NCBI GenBank assembly: GCA_037903355.1
Contig: JBAJFE010000042.1
Coordinates: 2,926,001 to 2,990,000 of the forward strand
Direction of reading: 5' to 3'
DNA: 64,000 nucleotides
Source of the DNA: Trichuris trichiura
Taxonomy: Eukaryota > Nematoda > Enoplea > Trichinellida > Trichuridae
In this document: piece after piece, positions 61,739-64,000 of the stretch
Position numbering within the stretch: position 1 is the first letter of the stretch
How the letters are laid out: each line of letters starts with the position of its first letter
Made by a program: the position numbers and the translations under genes
Notes under the pieces: model-generated
The model's input: the letters and a program-made list of their open reading frames with translations, nothing else
Databases searched by the model: none
What the model was told of the DNA's origin: nothing

Positions 61739-62430
61739 CAGGGGTGGGGAACGTCCGGCCCGCGAGACCATTTTCCGCCCATGCGCTGGGGCAACTGCAC
61801 ATGGATGCGAGATGCAGCGAAATGTGATTGTGGGAAGTTATTTTTCATAAAACGATGAATGTATTGAATGAGAATCCTAGTAAGAACAAATTTTGCGTAA
61901 CAAGCAAGGAGCGTCAGGCTGGCTCGGAAGACTGCGTTGCTAGCAGCTCTCCGTCGAGAAACTGACATTGTTAGAAGTCGGTGACAAGCAGTAGGCGCCA
62001 CTATAGTGTGTGTGCGCGCATAAGTAGCGTGGACCATTGCTTTGTTCGAGATAACGACTGTCCAGCTTCCTAAGAGCACTTTCGCTTTGTTTGCTCTCAG
62101 TAGTCACTGGCATTGTTCTCGCCTTCTCTTGCTATCGTTCTCATCGGTTTGTGCCCGCAGCCTGTCTCGAAGTACGAAAAAGTTACTTCGTTCTCTGTAG
62201 TTGCGATTATGTTTTCGACAACTGGGTTGCAGAATTGTCTCAAAATTCTGCCTTTTATCTCGGAGCTTTCTCACCAGGGAAAAGCAGTTCCAAGCATCCC
62301 ATTAGGGCGGACTTAATAAACACACATGCAAATAAAGCAGGCTGTTTTTCTTTTAAGTATGCTATACGGCCCGCGAACGGTCTTATAAACGACTAAACGG
62401 TCCGCGGCACCAAAAGGTTCCCCACCCTTA
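61739..62430. mobile_element. hAT MITE (GGGGTGGGGAAC ends)
   Basis: 692 bp, ends CAGGGGTGGGGAACGTCC and (inward) TAAGGGTGGGGAACC. Flanks TCTTAGAC (61731-61738) and TGTTAGAC (62431-62438), 7 of 8 identical. The ends resemble Charlie-type hAT termini. Non-coding inside. Confidence 0.82.
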
Positions 62431-62553
62431 TGTTAGACGCTGCACCGACTTTCCGGGAACTTTCTGAACATCCATTCTTATCTTTTTCCTAGAGTTTTGA
62501 GACTTTTCTATCTTTTTACCCGCTGTTACCATTAATACAATGTACCTAATGAT

Positions 62554-62971
62554 CAGTGATCCTCAAGGTCAGGGTCCCCCTGTGAACGTTTGGGTCCACA
62601 ATTCTGATTAGTCGATTTCAAGCGTATTGATTAGCTGGATGCGAGAGCGTAGGGTAGCCCGGACATCCTAATGATGCACAAAGTTCTTTGAGGAAAGCGT
62701 TTCCCGGACAGTGTGTCGAACACTAACTTTCTCACCTCCGAGCCGGCTCCTTCCACCCGGGCCTTCTTTTGAGCCAATCAGAATTGCGGGGCGCAACAGC
62801 ATGCAGCTCTCTCTTATGCAGAAGACACAATACCTGATCCGTCGCAGGCTATACCTTCCTGTGCACTTCAAAACGATTGCCTAGGTGGGGCACGTGTCCT
62901 GTACAGCTCAAAAGGGCTTCCTAGAGGTTCCCTTGGCAATTGCCCTCCCCACCCCAAAGTGAGAATCACTG
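62554..62971. mobile_element. hAT MITE related to the 1297 and 34311 copies
   Basis: About 418 bp, ends CAGTGATCCTCAAGG and (inward) CAGTGATTCTCAC. The interior shares phrases such as ATTCTGATTAGTCGATTTCAA and CCTAGGTGGGGCAC with the longer copies. Flanking octamers do not match well, so the duplication is eroded. Confidence 0.65.
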
Positions 62972-63407
62972 CTATAGACGATTGGGTTCAGAAAGATCTG
63001 TAGCTGGTGATTGAAAATGTATGAATTGCGACATGAAAGTGACGGTAGCACAAATCTATCAGGCAGCGGAAACAATTCCGTCCCAGTAAATCTGCCAAAT
63101 GGCCGTCGGTTAAATGTCCCGTGGTCAAATAGTGGCGGCTAAGTGTCCTGACCCTGCCCAGGATTTCCAAGAGTGAAAACGCAGGCTCGCATCAAGTACG
63201 GTCAGTTTTCAGTTACGCACTTTGTCCTAATTGACACATCGCGATTGTAGCGAAGCGCAATAAAACAGTGTATGTACATGTTATTACATTGAGAAAGAGC
63301 TATGCCTGTAGATATTAATAAATTGCATTGAAAACGAAGTTCTTTCTTAAAGATGCTTGAAAATTCATAGTAATTGAAGGAAGTGAAACCCGCCAAACTT
63401 TATTTTT
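62972..63407. other. No recognisable gene
   Basis: Nothing supported beyond short frames. Confidence 0.3.
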
Positions 63408-63448
63408 CGCGAAGATTTCAGAGAACATCCGTTTCCGTCTTCAGCGCG
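63408..63448 (-). ncRNA. Hammerhead-like core
   Basis: Stem I CGCG, CTGAAGA, extra C, imperfect stem II, GAA, ATCT, U, CGCG closing stem I with four pairs, the longest stem I here. Stem II is mismatched (GGAAAC/GTTCTC), so function is doubtful. Confidence 0.5.
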
Positions 63449-64000
63449 TAGGTAATAGCAGAGGACACTATAGTCGTGCAAAAATAAATGTTTTTTCGTG
63501 ATTTCAACGTTTCCCAAGTAGTGTAACGTTTTAATAGTGTTCCTCAATGGTGCGTGTCAGTGAACCTATGCGGCTGGAACGGCTCATGTTGACGCATAAT
63601 TCACGTTGATGCACAATTCAAGTTGGCGCACGGGAGTTAGGTAGTTACTGCTTATCCATTGGTATGTGACCGCCGTGCATGTGTTTCTTTGTTGTTTGCA
63701 ACGGCTTAGAATTACCCCGCTTTCATCCTGACTTCATTTCTCCGCCGTTTTTCTGTAGCAGACGTTCACTACTTTGGCTTTGCGAACATTTCAGAATTTC
63801 GAATGGGTCCAATTTTCGAGTTGTCCTCAATACGATACGAGTCGAAAGGTTGGTCGCTTGACACCACGAACGGTCGAAGTTGCGTTCTTTTTCTTGATAC
63901 GTCGAATAGAAGGCAACGTTGAATAGGTCGGAATGTCAAAGGGCTCATACTTCTAAAAGTCAAAGTTCTGAATGCACCGTGATACCAAATGGCTCATATG
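63449..64000. other. No recognisable gene
   Basis: Short frames only. No transposon ends that I can support. Confidence 0.3.

Noticed and set aside
1..64000. CRISPR array
   Set aside because: No regularly spaced direct repeats; the genome is eukaryotic with spliced genes.
1..64000. tRNA or rRNA genes
   Set aside because: I looked for A/B box and conserved rRNA stretches and saw none I could defend by eye; a tRNAscan run would settle it.

Overview
The window reads as a nematode genome fragment packed with transposable elements. The evidence for a nematode is a complete three-exon transthyretin-like (TTR-like) secreted protein gene, a family largely restricted to nematodes. The short introns fit (56 bp in that gene; 49, 52 and 56 bp in the DENR gene), as do the many Merlin, pogo/Tigger, hAT, mariner, Ty3 and copia copies. 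A whipworm-like (Dorylaimia) host is my guess, not something the sequence proves.

Host genes. (1) A TTR-like gene on the minus strand, exons 14764-14917, 3010-3143 and 2816-2953. Its first intron is about 11.6 kb and full of transposons. (2) A single-exon eIF4E-family gene, 17742-18386 (+), which keeps the cap-stacking tryptophans but has lost two basic phosphate-contact positions. (3) A complete five-exon DENR gene (44240-45458, minus) coding for 199 residues. (4) An unrecognised gene on the minus strand (exon ending at 57369, continuing near 52.4 kb), split by a fresh Ty3 insertion. (5) A GC-rich unrecognised 3' exon at about 7207-7385 (minus), followed by an AATAAA signal.

Transposons, left to right. 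0.9-2.6 kb: Tigger MITE carrying a hAT copy. 4.8-7.1 kb: a 2.2-kb palindrome. 10.1-13.5 kb: a Merlin-type element with about 0.8-kb inverted repeats. 19.3-22 kb: a decayed Ty3-like element. 22.1-26.9 kb: a Ty3 element with two frameshifts. 26.9-33.4 kb: a copia element interrupted five times. 33.5-36.2 kb: a Tigger pseudogene holding a hAT copy. 37.4-42.8 kb: a second Tigger/pogo holding a Merlin and a palindromic element. 46.8-49.6 kb: an internally deleted Ty3. 52.5-57.2 kb: an intact, apparently young Ty3 element with a 1404-codon gag-pol. 59.6-61.5 kb: a mariner pseudogene split by a Merlin MITE. 61.7-63.0 kb: two hAT MITEs.

The most interesting system is a dispersed family of small palindromic elements, each built round a hammerhead-ribozyme-like core: CTGANGA, a stem II hairpin, GAAA, and a minimal palindromic stem III such as AGCT or ACGT followed by the cleavage-site nucleotide. 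I count about 19 cores in 64 kb, nine of them with both conserved core blocks intact. Seven bounded insertions have direct repeats of 9-15 bp. Each bounded copy is an inverted pair of leader (pLTR-like) arms. The short arm stops at or before a conserved ATG, and the long arm runs about 35-45 nt past it into a module that translates as MK..PV..H.V[FY]. This matches what is known of Penelope-like retroelements (minimal hammerheads in pLTRs, short 'tail' extension, variable target-site duplications). I read them as non-autonomous Penelope-like elements; no Penelope reverse transcriptase is present in the window.
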